Shown here piece after piece: positions 18,529 to 27,282 of a stretch of 64,000 nucleotides of DNA. Both the position numbers and the translations under genes were made by a program. Source of the stretch: Aquamicrobium sp. LC103 (lineage in GTDB: Bacteria > Pseudomonadota > Alphaproteobacteria > Rhizobiales > Rhizobiaceae); assembly GCF_001014615.2 (NCBI RefSeq), contig NZ_LBCQ02000002.1:372001-436000 (forward strand), given 5' to 3'. Numbering within the stretch: the first letter of the stretch is position 1; every line of letters starts with the position of its first letter. The notes below the pieces were generated by a model that saw only the letters and a program-made list of their open reading frames with translations, was not told the DNA's origin and did no database searches.

Positions 18529-18863
18529 GATTCACCCCACATGGCCCGGCGTTCCGCCAGGAACTCGTCGACCACGCTTTCTCCCGGTTCCTTTCGCTGC
18601 CTTGCCTTCTCCTGCACCCGTCGCAGCGCCATCCTGCGGGAAATCAGCCGCAACTCCCCATTCTCAACATGCGCCACCAGCGTATCGCCGGGCTTGACGC
18701 CCATCTCCTCGCGCATGGCGGCGGGTATGACGATCCGTCCTCCATCCGCCAGCTTCAGCTTCTCGCGGCGCGGCAGTTTGCGCAACAGTTCGTCGCGCAG
18801 TTCCGCGCTATAAGAATGTTGCGGCTGCTCCGCGAAGCCCTTCCGTTCCCGTGCCCGGCTCAT
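18525..18863 (-). CDS. vapB: AbrB/MazE-type antitoxin of the VapC pair
   Basis: 112 residues from MSRARERKG, behind AAGGA; the upstream extension of the frame is unlikely to be translated. The swapped-hairpin AbrB DNA-binding domain is clear: ADGGRIVIPAAMREEMGVKPG then DTLVAHVENGELRLIS. The C-terminal tail (KARQRKEPGESVVDEFLAER) would wrap the toxin. It likely represses its own promoter in the 80-bp gap downstream of the isovaleryl-CoA dehydrogenase gene. Confidence 0.85.
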   Translation of the reverse strand: MSRARERKGFAEQPQHSYSAELRDELLRKLPRREKLKLADGGRIVIPAAMREEMGVKPGDTLVAHVENGELRLISRRMALRRVQEKARQRKEPGESVVDEFLAERRAMWGES

Positions 18864-18942
18864 GGAACTCGTCCTTCGTATGGCTGAAGGGAAGATAATG
18901 CCATAAGCGGAAAAACATGGCAAATCTGCCAATCAATGACAT

Positions 18943-20106
18943 TCAAACGCTTTCACCCATCATCTCGCGCCCGATTAGCCAGCGCCGGATCTCGCTGGTG
19001 CCGGCGCCGATCTCGTAGAGCTTGGCGTCGCGCAGCAGGCGGCCGGCGGGATATTCGTTGACGTAGCCGTTGCCGCCGAGAAGCTGGATCGCGTCGAGGG
19101 CGATCTGCGTCGCCTTCTCGGCGGAATAGAGGATGCAGCCGGCGGCATCCTTGCGCGTCGTCTCCTTGCGGTCGCAGGCCGCCGCGACCGCGTAGACATA
19201 GGCGCGGCAGGCATTCATCGTGGTGTACATGTCGGCGAGCTTGCCCTGGACGAGCTGGAACTCGCCGATCGCATGGCCGAACTGTCGCCGCTCCTGGGTG
19301 TAGGGCACGGCGACGTCGAGGGCGGCGGCCATGATGCCGAGCGGCCCGCCGGAAAGCACGACCCGCTCGTAGTCGAGCCCGGACATCAGCACCTCGACGC
19401 CCTTGCCTTCCTCGTAGAGCACGTTCGCGAAAGGCACCTCGACGTCCTCGAAGACCAGTTCGCCGGTGTCGGAGCCGCGCATGCCCAGCTTGTCCAGCTT
19501 CTGCGCGACCGAGAAGCCCTTCATCCCGCGCTCGATGAGGAAGGCGGTGATGCCGCGCGATCCCATCGTCGGCTCCGTCTTGGCGTAGACGACCAGCGTG
19601 TCCGCCGCGGGGCCGTTGGTGATCCACATCTTGGAGCCGTTGAGGACGTAGCGGTCGTTCCTCTTGTCGGCGCGCAGCCGCATCGAGACGACGTCGGACC
19701 CGGCGCCGGGTTCCGACATGGCCAGCGCGCCCACCGCCTCGCCGGAACAGAGCGCGGGCAGATATCTTGTCTTCTGCCCGGGCGTGCCCCAGCGATTGAT
19801 CTGGTTGACGCACAGATTGGAATGGGCACCGTAGGAAAGCCCGACCGAGGCGGAGGCGCGGCTGATCTCCTCCATGGCGACGACATGGGCGAGATAACCC
19901 ATGCCGGTGCCGCCATGATCGGGGTCCGCCGTCATGCCGAGCAGGCCGAGCTCGCCCATTTCCTTCCACAAATGCGCGGGAAATTCGTTGGAGCGGTCGA
20001 TCTCGGCCGCCAGCGGCGCGATCCGCTCCTTGGCGAAGCGGCGCACCGTCTCCCTCAGCGCGTCGACGTCCTCACCAAGTCCGAAATTCATCGTGTGGAC
20101 GTACAT
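18943..20106 (-). CDS. ivd: isovaleryl-CoA dehydrogenase
   Basis: 387 residues, acyl-CoA dehydrogenase fold. FAD and substrate motifs: [33 protein letters not shown], and [13 protein letters not shown] near the C-terminus. The catalytic base Glu sits in [17 protein letters not shown], the position specific to isovaleryl-CoA dehydrogenases. Converts isovaleryl-CoA to 3-methylcrotonyl-CoA. GGGAGG precedes the ATG; the gene overlaps the end of the tetR gene by 35 nt, so the two are translationally close. VapBC and mccB follow. Confidence 0.93.
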   Translation of the reverse strand: MYVHTMNFGLGEDVDALRETVRRFAKERIAPLAAEIDRSNEFPAHLWKEMGELGLLGMTADPDHGGTGMGYLAHVVAMEEISRASASVGLSYGAHSNLCVNQINRWGTPGQKTRYLPALCSGEAVGALAMSEPGAGSDVVSMRLRADKRNDRYVLNGSKMWITNGPAADTLVVYAKTEPTMGSRGITAFLIERGMKGFSVAQKLDKLGMRGSDTGELVFEDVEVPFANVLYEEGKGVEVLMSGLDYERVVLSGGPLGIMAAALDVAVPYTQERRQFGHAIGEFQLVQGKLADMYTTMNACRAYVYAVAAACDRKETTRKDAAGCILYSAEKATQIALDAIQLLGGNGYVNEYPAGRLLRDAKLYEIGAGTSEIRRWLIGREMMGESV

Positions 20107-20716
20107 TGCGTTCCTCCCTGTTCTCGCTGGCGCCGACGAGGCGCATGGTCATCTTGTGATAGGTGTCGGTCACCTCGGCGACCGACAGCCTTTCGTCGGG
20201 CCGGAACCAGACGATCACGCCGGTGATCATCTGGATGATCGCCATCGCCGTCAGCGTGACGTCCTCGACGAGGAAATCGCCGCTTTCGGCGCCATCCCTG
20301 AGAATCTGGCGCAGTTCCTTCTCATAGCCACCGCGCAGGCGCAGGATCTGCGTGAGGCGCCCGGCCGAGAGACTGCGCAGCTCCATGTTGCTGACATGGG
20401 TCGCGTGGCGGCGCTCGACGTGGAATTCGATGTGGTTGCGCACGAAGGCGGCCAGCCGGACCGCCGCATCGGCGCTCGACGGCCTCGCCGTCGACCAGCT
20501 TTCCGCCAGGGCTTCCATGTGCTCGCGCATCAGCACGAAGAGCAGGTCTTCCTTGGTCGGAAAATAACGGTAGAGGGCGGCCGCCTGCACGCCGACCTCG
20601 CCGGCGAGCTGCCGCATCGTCACGGCCTCGAAGCCGTGGCGCGCGATGAGGTTCACAGCCGCCTCGCGTATCGCGGCATGCGTCTTCTCACCGTCCGAGC
20701 CGACCGTCCGAGCCAT
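20072..20716 (-). CDS. TetR-family regulator of the leucine-catabolism operon
   Basis: 214 residues. The N-terminal helix-turn-helix is [29 protein letters not shown]. The C-terminal ligand domain has an [10 protein letters not shown] stretch. It is the first gene of the ivd unit, and its promoter holds a palindrome, so it most likely represses itself and the downstream genes until an acyl-CoA accumulates. The ligand is inference from context. Confidence 0.85.
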   Translation of the reverse strand: MARTVGSDGEKTHAAIREAAVNLIARHGFEAVTMRQLAGEVGVQAAALYRYFPTKEDLLFVLMREHMEALAESWSTARPSSADAAVRLAAFVRNHIEFHVERRHATHVSNMELRSLSAGRLTQILRLRGGYEKELRQILRDGAESGDFLVEDVTLTAMAIIQMITGVIVWFRPDERLSVAEVTDTYHKMTMRLVGASENREERNVRPHDEFRTW

Positions 20717-20733
20717 GCGGATCCTCCTGCCGC

Positions 20734-20759
20734 ATTAATAAAACGAACGTTCAATTAAT
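20734..20759. promoter_or_regulatory. probable TetR operator
   Basis: ATTAAT, then the perfect 8-bp palindrome GAACGTTC (20745-20752), then ATTAAT, lying 18-45 bp upstream of the tetR start. AT-rich flanks around a GC core palindrome suit a TetR dimer site overlapping the promoter. Confidence 0.55.
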
Positions 20760-20877
20760 TCAAGGCGAAGCCATCATCGCTTGCAGAAATTCCCGTCTGC
20801 GAGTGTGATCGAGGACGCCGCCGCCGTCAACGATCGGCTTCGCGGGATCTCGCCGCCGGAATTCCCCGCGCCACGCG

Positions 20878-21069
20878 CTATGAGGTGACGCGGCCGGGCG
20901 GCATCGGGACACGCGGCTCCGGCTCGTCGCATGCCGGAAAACCGCTTTGTCCGACGCCGTCGCGCGGCTTGTCGGCGAGGCGCACATGGCGCGGGCAACC
21001 GCAATCCGGGCCGTGGGCGGCCGGCGAAAACAATATCCGCACGGCCCATCTGATGTCGTCGAGCTTCAT
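20878..21069 (-). CDS. small protein with possible metal-binding motif (63 aa), downstream of the COG0523 GTPase
   Basis: Starts MKLDDIRWAVRILFSP only 4 nt after the GTPase stop, implying one transcript. The segment HGPDCGCPRHVR has a His-Cys-Cys-His grouping, with another Cys in FPACDEPEP, which could hold zinc. No known family is recognised. The coupling to a Zur-controlled metallochaperone makes a zinc-handling role plausible, but this is inference. Confidence 0.5.
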   Translation of the reverse strand: MKLDDIRWAVRILFSPAAHGPDCGCPRHVRLADKPRDGVGQSGFPACDEPEPRVPMPPGRVTS

Positions 21070-21073
21070 GCCG

Positions 21074-22276
21074 CTATCTTTCCCAGCGCGGGAACGGGTC
21101 GGGCAGGTCGCGCCAGCGCCCGGGCATGAAATCCGTCTCGCGGACGAGGCAGGCGTCCAGTTCGGCGCGGGTCCTTGCTTCGTCCATGGGGTCGCAGCCG
21201 ATGAAGACGATCTCCTGCCGCCGGTCGCCCCAGATCGGGTCGAGATAGGGTTTCATGGCGGCCTTCCATTCAGGGTGGTCCGGCCATCGATATCTGGGAA
21301 CCGACGCCCACCAGAGCCCGCGCTTGCCGGTGCGGACCAGCGCGCCCGCCTGGCTGATCTCGCCGACATGGTGAGGCCGTGTCGCCAGCCAGAAGAACCC
21401 TTTCGCCCTGACCACGCCCGGCCAGGCGCGGTTGACGAAGGCGTGGAGCCTCGTCGGGTCGAAGGGCCGCCTTTCGCGATAGACGAAGGAACGGATGCCG
21501 TACTCCTCGGTCTCCGGCACATGGTCCCTGAAGCCGTTCAGTTCCTTGAACCAGAGCGGATGCCGCTGCGCCTTCTCGAAGTCGAAGAGCCCCGTGTCGA
21601 GGACCTTGGCCAGCGGCACGCGGCCGAAATCGGTCTCCACCAGCTCCGCGTCGGGGTTCAGCGAGCGGACGATCTTGCGCGCGAGATCGAGGTCGGCCGG
21701 GGAGGTGTCGGACACCTTGTTGAGCACGACGACATTGGCGAATTCGATCTGCTCGACCAAAAGGTCGACCAGCGCGCGGTCGTCGCCGTCGCCGGCGACC
21801 TCGCCGCGGTCGCGCAGGAAATCCCGCGAGGAGTAGTCCTTGAGGAGATTGGCGGCGTCGACCACGGTGACCATGGTGTCGAGGCGGGCCACGTCGGACA
21901 GGCTTTCGCCGCTCTCGTCGCGGAAATCGAAGGTGGTCGCCACCGGCAGCGGCTCGGCGATGCCGGTTCCCTCGATCAGCAGATGGTCGAAGCGGCCTTC
22001 CCGCGACAGTTCCCGCACCTCCTTCAGCAAATCGTCGCGCAGCGTGCAGCAGATGCAGCCATTGGTCATCTCCACGAGCTGTTCCTCGGTGCGCGAAAGG
22101 TTCGCGCCGCCGTCGCGCACGAGGGCCGCGTCGATGTTCACCTCGCTCATGTCGTTGACGATGACCGCGACGCGCCGGCTCTCGCGATTGTTGAGCACGT
22201 GGTTGAGAAGGGTGGTCTTGCCGGCTCCGAGAAAGCCCGAAAGCACGGTGACGGGAAGGCGGGCGGATGGGGTCAT
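21074..22276 (-). CDS. COG0523 (CobW/ZigA-type) metallochaperone GTPase
   Basis: 400 residues. GTPase motifs: Walker [17 protein letters not shown] (13-28), the metal-binding [11 protein letters not shown] (CxCC), switch/Walker [13 protein letters not shown], and [11 protein letters not shown] for guanine recognition. The C-terminal CobW_C domain spans about residues 265-380. The large form with a Zur-like box is the YciC/ZigA group, thought to deliver zinc to enzymes during shortage. A small Cys/His protein is encoded immediately downstream. Confidence 0.9.
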   Translation of the reverse strand: MTPSARLPVTVLSGFLGAGKTTLLNHVLNNRESRRVAVIVNDMSEVNIDAALVRDGGANLSRTEEQLVEMTNGCICCTLRDDLLKEVRELSREGRFDHLLIEGTGIAEPLPVATTFDFRDESGESLSDVARLDTMVTVVDAANLLKDYSSRDFLRDRGEVAGDGDDRALVDLLVEQIEFANVVVLNKVSDTSPADLDLARKIVRSLNPDAELVETDFGRVPLAKVLDTGLFDFEKAQRHPLWFKELNGFRDHVPETEEYGIRSFVYRERRPFDPTRLHAFVNRAWPGVVRAKGFFWLATRPHHVGEISQAGALVRTGKRGLWWASVPRYRWPDHPEWKAAMKPYLDPIWGDRRQEIVFIGCDPMDEARTRAELDACLVRETDFMPGRWRDLPDPFPRWER

Positions 22277-22312
22277 GGGCTAGGCTCTCCAGGGATTTGA
22301 ATCGCTATTAAA

Positions 22313-22327
22313 TGTAATAACATTACA
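22313..22327. promoter_or_regulatory. Zur-like operator
   Basis: TGTAAT-AAC-ATTACA, a perfect 6-bp inverted repeat with a 3-nt centre, 37-51 bp upstream of the GTPase start and within an AT-rich promoter stretch. It resembles the Zur boxes of alphaproteobacteria (TGTTATA..ATAACA type), though not identically. Zinc repression of this unit is the expected consequence. Confidence 0.6.
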
Positions 22328-22431
22328 AATCAAGGCCTGTTCGGCGCCGGCTTCTCTCCTGCGGAGCGGGGTGAAGGACGCGCGGAGGAGGGCGTGGATC
22401 GCGCTCCTCTTGTGGGGCAGGGGGTGACTAG

Positions 22432-22566
22432 GTGCGTCCTTCGAGGCTCCCCTTCGGGGAGCACCTCAGGATGAGGGCGGTGGTTTGTCGAACCCACCGG
22501 CCGTGAACTCGATGCATGACCGCCCTCATCCTGAGCTACGAGCGAAGCGAGCCTCGAAGGGCGCAC
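22432..22566. repeat. long inverted repeat, rhizobial intergenic palindrome (family B)
   Basis: The left arm (22432-22480) begins GTGCGTCCTTCGAGGCTC and ends CTCAGGATGAGGGCGG; the right arm (22520-22566) is its reverse complement with few differences, ending GCCTCGAAGGGCGCAC. The centre is about 40 bp. Elements of this type are scattered through rhizobial genomes, and the transcript would fold into a long hairpin. Confidence 0.75.
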
Positions 22567-22606
22567 GATAAGTCCGGTGTGCCGGCCGGCGATCGCTAGG
22601 TGGCGG

Positions 22607-23719
22607 TCAAGCCGCGCGTGCTGCGGCCAGCGCCTCGGGCAGCATCTCCTCGAAGAGGTCGATTTCGCCCGGCAGGCCGGCGCTGACCCGGATGCCGCGG
22701 TCGAGCACCGGCGCCATCGGCTTGCGCACGAAGATGTCGCGCTCGATGAGCGCCTGCATCACCTTCATCGCGAAGGCGCCGTCGCCGCCGCAGTCGATGG
22801 CGACGAAATTGGTGGCGGAGGGGAGATGCGTCAGCCCGTTGGCGTCGGCGATCGCGCCGATCCGGTCGCGACAGGCCGCGACCCTGTCGACCACTTCCGC
22901 GAGATAGGCCTGGTCCCCGAGCGCGGCGAGCCCCGCCGCCTGCGCCATGCGGCTGACGCCGAAATGGTTGCGGACCTTGTCGAAGGCCCGGATCGTCTCC
23001 GTCTCGCCGATGGCGTAGCCGCATCGGAGGCCCGCCAGCCCGTATGCCTTGGAGAAGGTGCGCATCCTGAGCACGTTGGGGCGCGACACGTCGAGCGGCG
23101 GAATGGCCGAGGCCGGCGCGGTCTCGCCATAGGCTTCGTCGAGGATGAGCATCGTCGTTTCGGGCAGCGCCTCGATGAAGCGGCCGATCTCGCCCGCCTC
23201 CCACCAGCTTCCCATCGGGTTGTCGGGATTGGCGAGATAGACGAGCGGCGCATCGGTACGCCGGACCAAGGCGATGAGGCCCTCCAGGTCTTCCCGGTCG
23301 TCGACATAGGGTGTGGTGGCCAGTTCGCCGCCGAAGCCCGCGACGTGATAGTTGAAGGTCGGATAGGCGCCGAGCGAGGTGACCACCGGCTTTCCCGGCT
23401 CGATATGGAGCCGCACGATCAGGCCGAGCAGCCCGTCGATGCCTTCGCCGACGACGATGTTTTCCGGCGCGACGTCGAGATGGGCGGCCAGCGCCTGCTT
23501 CAGCTCGAAATTTTCGGGATCGCAATATTTCCAGACGTCCCCGGCCGCCGCCGCGATCGCCTCGCGCACGCGGGGAGAAGGGCCGAAACCGCTCTCATTG
23601 GCGCCGATGCGGGCGCGGAAGGCGCCGCCGCGCGCCCTTTCCTGCGCCTCGGGCCCGACGAAGGGCACGCTGGCGGGAAGCGACTGGGCGAGGGGCGTGA
23701 GGGAAGGACGCTTGGACAT
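22607..23719 (-). CDS. histidinol-phosphate aminotransferase-like PLP enzyme
   Basis: 370 residues, fold-type I aminotransferase. Motifs: NESGFGPSPRVREAI, the Asn-Pro-Asp-Asn-Pro substrate region (YLANPDNPMGSWW), LDEAYGE, and the PLP Lys in RTFSKAYGLAGLRCGYAI. The overall pattern is HisC-like, but many rhizobial paralogues outside his operons act on other amino acids. Nothing nearby belongs to histidine synthesis, so the substrate is open. Confidence 0.8.
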   Translation of the reverse strand: MSKRPSLTPLAQSLPASVPFVGPEAQERARGGAFRARIGANESGFGPSPRVREAIAAAAGDVWKYCDPENFELKQALAAHLDVAPENIVVGEGIDGLLGLIVRLHIEPGKPVVTSLGAYPTFNYHVAGFGGELATTPYVDDREDLEGLIALVRRTDAPLVYLANPDNPMGSWWEAGEIGRFIEALPETTMLILDEAYGETAPASAIPPLDVSRPNVLRMRTFSKAYGLAGLRCGYAIGETETIRAFDKVRNHFGVSRMAQAAGLAALGDQAYLAEVVDRVAACRDRIGAIADANGLTHLPSATNFVAIDCGGDGAFAMKVMQALIERDIFVRKPMAPVLDRGIRVSAGLPGEIDLFEEMLPEALAAARAA

Positions 23720-23803
23720 GTCGGTTCGGCCGTATGAGCGGTTTGTCGAAGGAGGATTAGCCTCGCGCGGCTCCGGATGGAAGATGGAACCTCGCCCGAA
23801 GCG

Positions 23804-24979
23804 TCAGCGAGCCTGGTAGGCCCGTGCGATCTGGCCGAGCATGGATATCTCCACCGCGGTCGCCGCGTCGTCGCTCGGATCGGGCCGCGAGGAGGTCTTG
23901 GCGAGGACGACCCGGCTTTGCGGATCGGCCCACAGCCACTGGCCGTGGATGCCGACGCCGCAGAAGCTGCCGCGCCCGTCGCCGACATCGTACCAGCACG
24001 ACCGGTAGCGGCCGTTCGCGAACATGTCGGCGAAATTCCCGTCGATCCAGGCCTGCCTGTCGCCGTTCGCGTGCAGGTCGCGCAGCCATTCGACGGGAAC
24101 GACCTTTTCGCCGCTCCGGTTGCGGCCGCCGTCGAGCACGAGCTGCCCCATGCGCGCGAGATCGCGCGTCGTCACGCAGACACCGCCGGCGGCCCTGGCG
24201 CTGCCGACGCGTTCGACCGTCACATAGGCCGCACCCCTGGCGCCCATCGGGCGCCAGAGCTTTTCGGCGAGGTAGGCGTGATAGCGCGTGCCGGTCGCCC
24301 GCTCGACGACGATGCCGAGCAGATCGGTGTCGGGAGAGGCGTAGTAGAAGCGCTCGCCATGTCCGCCGCCCCGGGTGGCGAGCGTGGCGAGAAACTGCTC
24401 CATCGTCTCCGGCGGGGAATCCCCGCGCTCGGGATTCCAGAGCATTGCCCGCCGGTAGCGGTCGAAGGCGCCGCCGGCGTCGAGATAGGCCTCGTCGAAA
24501 TCGAGGTCGACGGTCATGTCGAGGAGATCGCGTACCCTGGCGTTCGCGTAGGCCGATCCGGCCATGGAGGGGACGTAGGTGGGAACTTTCGCTTCCGGGT
24601 CGAGCTTGCCCTCGCCGGCGGCGATGCCGGCGAGCAGGCCGGTCACCGATTTCGAGATCGAGAAGACGACGTGCGGCTTGCGCGGATCGGCGTGGCCCGC
24701 GACCCATTCGGCGATGATCTCGCCGTCGCGCATGACCACGAAATGATCGCCATAGGACCTTTCCAGATGGCCGATCGCCGAAATCTCGCCGCCGCCGGTG
24801 TCGCTCAGCGTCATTTCCGCCAGCGCCCCGATGCCCGGCGAGGCGGGCTCGGGTTCCCCGGGCTCCACGATCGTCGCGGTGGGAACGAATTCGGACACGT
24901 TCTGGAAGCTGAAGCGGCTGAACGGATGCAGGCGCCAGTTTTCCAGGGTGACGTCGGCGCGGGAGAAGGAAATGCTCAT
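23804..24979 (-). CDS. serine hydrolase, beta-lactamase/class C fold
   Basis: 391 residues with no obvious signal peptide. The Ser-x-x-Lys nucleophile motif is in VVFSISKSVTGLLAG (about residue 129); the Tyr motif is FYYASPDTDLLG; the third motif is GIHGQWLW. This is the EstB / 6-aminohexanoate-dimer hydrolase type of esterase or amidase rather than a true beta-lactamase. It is the last gene before the porin on the same strand, separated by a terminator. Confidence 0.85.
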   Translation of the reverse strand: MSISFSRADVTLENWRLHPFSRFSFQNVSEFVPTATIVEPGEPEPASPGIGALAEMTLSDTGGGEISAIGHLERSYGDHFVVMRDGEIIAEWVAGHADPRKPHVVFSISKSVTGLLAGIAAGEGKLDPEAKVPTYVPSMAGSAYANARVRDLLDMTVDLDFDEAYLDAGGAFDRYRRAMLWNPERGDSPPETMEQFLATLATRGGGHGERFYYASPDTDLLGIVVERATGTRYHAYLAEKLWRPMGARGAAYVTVERVGSARAAGGVCVTTRDLARMGQLVLDGGRNRSGEKVVPVEWLRDLHANGDRQAWIDGNFADMFANGRYRSCWYDVGDGRGSFCGVGIHGQWLWADPQSRVVLAKTSSRPDPSDDAATAVEISMLGQIARAYQAR

Positions 24980-25063
24980 CTGTCGAGGCTCCGTCTGTTG
25001 CTGCCCGGACCGCCAGGGGCGGTCCGCCTCAAAGCGGATAGGCCGGCCGGCAAATGGCGGTCA

Positions 25064-25093
25064 ACAAAAAACCCGGCGGTTTCCCGCCGGGTT
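25064..25093 (-). terminator. intrinsic terminator of porin 1
   Basis: A perfect 10-bp stem (AACCCGGCGG / CCGCCGGGTT on the minus strand) with a 4-nt loop and a run of six T. It is almost the same hairpin as the terminator of the second porin. Confidence 0.9.
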
Positions 25094-25117
25094 CCGGAAA
25101 ATCGGTTGGTGCAGCGC

Positions 25118-26143
25118 TCAGAACGAGCGCTGGAAGCGGATGCGGCCGTTCCAAGTGTCGTCGCCGTCGCCCGAAGTCGTTGCGTAGACGATTTCCGGCG
25201 TGATGGCCAAGCCGTCGACGGGCGTCCAGGGCAGGTTGGCGCTGAATTCCCACTCGTTCGTGTCGAACCACTGGGCCGTGCCGGAAAGGCCGATCTGCTC
25301 GCTGAATGCGACGCTGGCGCCGGCCAGCACCGACCATTCGGTGGCTTCGCCCGCCGGATCGGTGACGGTGTAGACGCCGATGCCGTCGTCGCTGGAATAG
25401 AAGCCGTGCAGGCTCGCCTCGATCCCGGTGTTGGGGACGTTGAAGCGGGCGGTGGCGCGGGCGCCCCAGCTTTCGCTGAAATCGTCATAGCCGGCCATCG
25501 CGCCGATCGAGCCCCAATCCTGCTCGTATTTCAGGCCGCCCTCGAAATTGGGCATCCAGTCTGTGTCCTCGGTGTCCTCCACCGCGGCGACGATGGCGGT
25601 GAAGCCGTTGCCGAAGGTGAAGGTGTAGCTGACCTCCGAGGAGAGATTGTAGGCGTAGCGGCCTTCCCACAGCGTCGGGCCGGCGAAGTCGAGGAAGCGG
25701 CTGTAGGGGCTCTCGGCGACGCCGACGCGCAGCACGCCGCTCGGCTGGCCGACCTCGATGAAGCCGTAGAGCATGTTGGTGGACTGGGTGTAGCCGCCGA
25801 GGTCGGCGTCATAGTACCAGTCGAATTCCATTTCGGCGAAGCCGCGCAGCGTGCCCCAGGCGGTCTCGGTGCGGACGTCGAAATTCGGAGCGAAGCGGGC
25901 GAGCTTGGTCATGTCGCCGCCGTACTCGTCGTCGCCGGTGCGCACCTCGTAGCGGAAGTAGCCGCCGATCTTCAGGCAGTTCTCGGTGCCCGGAATGTAG
26001 AAGAAGCCCGCGCCATAGACGTCGCAGACGCGGACATATTCCATCGGCTCGGGCTCGGGAATGACGATCGCATCGGCCGCGCGCGCGCCGGAAACAGCCA
26101 TGACCGCCGCCGCCGATCCAAGAAGAAGTCCCCTCAATTTCAT
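25118..26143 (-). CDS. outer-membrane porin, RopA/Omp2 family (copy 1)
   Basis: 341 residues from MKLRGLLLG with a signal peptide ending ARA-ADAIV. The mature N-terminus (PEPEPMEYVRVCDVYGAGFF, then IPGTENCLKIGGYFRYE) and the terminal Phe (IRFQRSF) are hallmarks of the rhizobial/Brucella porin_2 family; a 16-strand trimeric beta-barrel is expected. Two Cys near the N-terminus are conserved. The N-terminal third is nearly identical to porin 2, 6.5 kb away and inverted. Codon use is less biased than in porin 2, suggesting lower expression. Confidence 0.92.
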   Translation of the reverse strand: MKLRGLLLGSAAAVMAVSGARAADAIVIPEPEPMEYVRVCDVYGAGFFYIPGTENCLKIGGYFRYEVRTGDDEYGGDMTKLARFAPNFDVRTETAWGTLRGFAEMEFDWYYDADLGGYTQSTNMLYGFIEVGQPSGVLRVGVAESPYSRFLDFAGPTLWEGRYAYNLSSEVSYTFTFGNGFTAIVAAVEDTEDTDWMPNFEGGLKYEQDWGSIGAMAGYDDFSESWGARATARFNVPNTGIEASLHGFYSSDDGIGVYTVTDPAGEATEWSVLAGASVAFSEQIGLSGTAQWFDTNEWEFSANLPWTPVDGLAITPEIVYATTSGDGDDTWNGRIRFQRSF

Positions 26144-26446
26144 GGAAGTCTCCGTTGAAAAGAAATAATCAAGATGCCCGCAACTGGAAGCGATCGCGAA
26201 CGCCCCGCAAATCACCCGATTTTTGTCAGCGATTTTCCCCGGTGTTTCAATATGATTGAGCTTAATTTCACCGGTTGCTCATGGAAGCCAGTTCTGCTGT
26301 TGCTAAAATGCTACGATTTGATGACGGTCAAATGTGCAATTTGCCTATTCTGCATTTTTCCTGCTCAACCTGCGGTACTTGCTGCACATAAATTGTTCAG
26401 GAAAAGTATAGGCTCCTAAGCAATAAGATTTTCCGCGATGGACAAC
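26144..26446. other. upstream region of porin 1, AT-rich, no gene
   Basis: About 300 bp of distinctly AT-rich sequence (26210-26430) between the porin start and the DUF72 remnant. It presumably holds the porin promoter and its regulatory sites; no clear palindrome is seen. Confidence 0.4.
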
Positions 26447-26720
26447 TCAGGCGTGTCTTCGGACGTTTTGATTGCGTGCCTGAGGCGACGCGCCGAGCCT
26501 TTCGGCAAGCGCCGCCGAGTCGGCCGGCGCGCGCCAGCGGCCGAAGCTTTCCGGCCGCTGCAGGCAGTAGAAGGTGCCGTTGATTTCGATGGCGCGGAGG
26601 CGGCGCGCCCCGTAGGGGAGTTCCTGCCTGCGGGGGCAGGCTCTTCGGATGGAAGACGCCGCGCCAGCGATCGTAGGTCCAGCCGGAAATGCCGATCCGT
26701 ATCCTGCCCGCCTTCGTCAT
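26447..26720 (-). pseudogene. DUF72 (YecE-like) gene fragment, frameshifted and truncated
   Basis: The first frame reads RIRIGISGWTYDRWRGVFHP with KSLPPQ following, the diagnostic start of DUF72 proteins. After that the homology moves by one base into another frame: RRLRAIEINGTFYCLQRPES then FGRWRAPADSAALAERLGA, and a stop follows. Only the first ~85 of about 240-280 residues of the family survive, with one frameshift. It lies 215 bp 5' of tRNA-Ser on the opposite strand. Confidence 0.75.
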
Positions 26721-26934
26721 CCTGCCTCCAGGCGCCGGCTCCGTCCCCATCTCAACGGAACTCGCGGAGGCATCGTTCCGTCTCGGTGTCGTCCGGCCGG
26801 CGTCCGGCGGTGGAAATGCGGGCGAAAGAATCCGCTCGACGGTACTGGCGGCCCGAAGCCGTCTTATATATATCCGGGCAACCGCATATCGCTTATTGAT
26901 TGTGAGCACGGATTTCTTTATCCAGCGGTGCACC

Positions 26935-27025
26935 GGAGAGGTGGCCGAGTGGTCGAAGGCGCTCCCCTGCTAAGGGAGTAGAGGTCAAAAGCTTCTCGTG
27001 GGTTCGAATCCCATCCTCTCCGCCA
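26935..27025 (+). tRNA. tRNA-Ser (anticodon GCU), CCA encoded
   Basis: A 7-bp acceptor stem (GGAGAGG / CCTCTCC), D-arm GCCGAGTGGTCGAAGGC, anticodon stem CTCCC/GGGAG with loop CTGCTAA (anticodon 26969-26971), a long variable arm as in class II tRNAs, T-arm GTGGGTTCGAATCCCAT, discriminator G and genomic CCA. It reads AGC/AGU codons. Gene fragments flank it on both sides. Confidence 0.97.
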
Positions 27026-27172
27026 TTTTCCCCGATGACCCTCTATGGTCCGATATTGCGCCGGTCACCGCATCGCCACGAAATGGGATAGAACCGCCGA
27101 CTCCACGCCGTAGCCCGATATATTTGGTGCAGCGATGGTGGCTTGCGACCTCATCCCCCGACGTTCGCGCCT

Positions 27173-27277
27173 TCAGTGCGAGGTGCCGGAAGCCTGCGTC
27201 GCCTCGATGAGGCGCTTGCCGATATAGCTCCAGGGACAGATGACGTCAGCAAAGAGAGAGATATTGATGTCATCCAT
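27173..27277 (-). pseudogene. N-terminal stub of a DsbA-family (FrnE-like) protein
   Basis: Translating the minus strand gives MDDINISLFADVICPWSYIG then KRLIEATQAS and a stop after 34 residues. This matches the first strand and active-site region (D.ICPWCYIGK) of DsbA-family isomerases (FrnE / 2-hydroxychromene-2-carboxylate isomerase), with Ser in place of the second Cys. The rest of the ~210-residue domain is missing. It begins 5 nt after the monooxygenase-domain gene and stops 147 bp from the 3' end of tRNA-Ser, suggesting a deletion at the tRNA. Confidence 0.6.
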
Positions 27278-27282
27278 CCGCG

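Larger units (their letters stand above)
22277..22606. other. 330-bp intergenic region: promoter plus palindromic repeats
   Basis: No gene. It holds the Zur-like box and promoter of the GTPase gene on the left and two different dispersed repeats: a family A half-copy (about 22352-22380) and the long family B inverted repeat. Confidence 0.6.

Noticed and set aside
22432-22566. CRISPR-like or attachment-site reading of the repeat region
   Set aside because: There are only two arms, in inverted orientation, with no regular spacers and no cas genes; it is an intergenic palindrome.
23777-26158. 793-codon plus-strand frame over the serine hydrolase and porin 1
   Set aside because: It spans two complete minus-strand genes and their terminator; no ribosome site or domain.
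26649-26981. Plus-strand frames overlapping the DUF72 remnant and tRNA-Ser
   Set aside because: They run through the tRNA gene and oppose the recognisable DUF72 reading.
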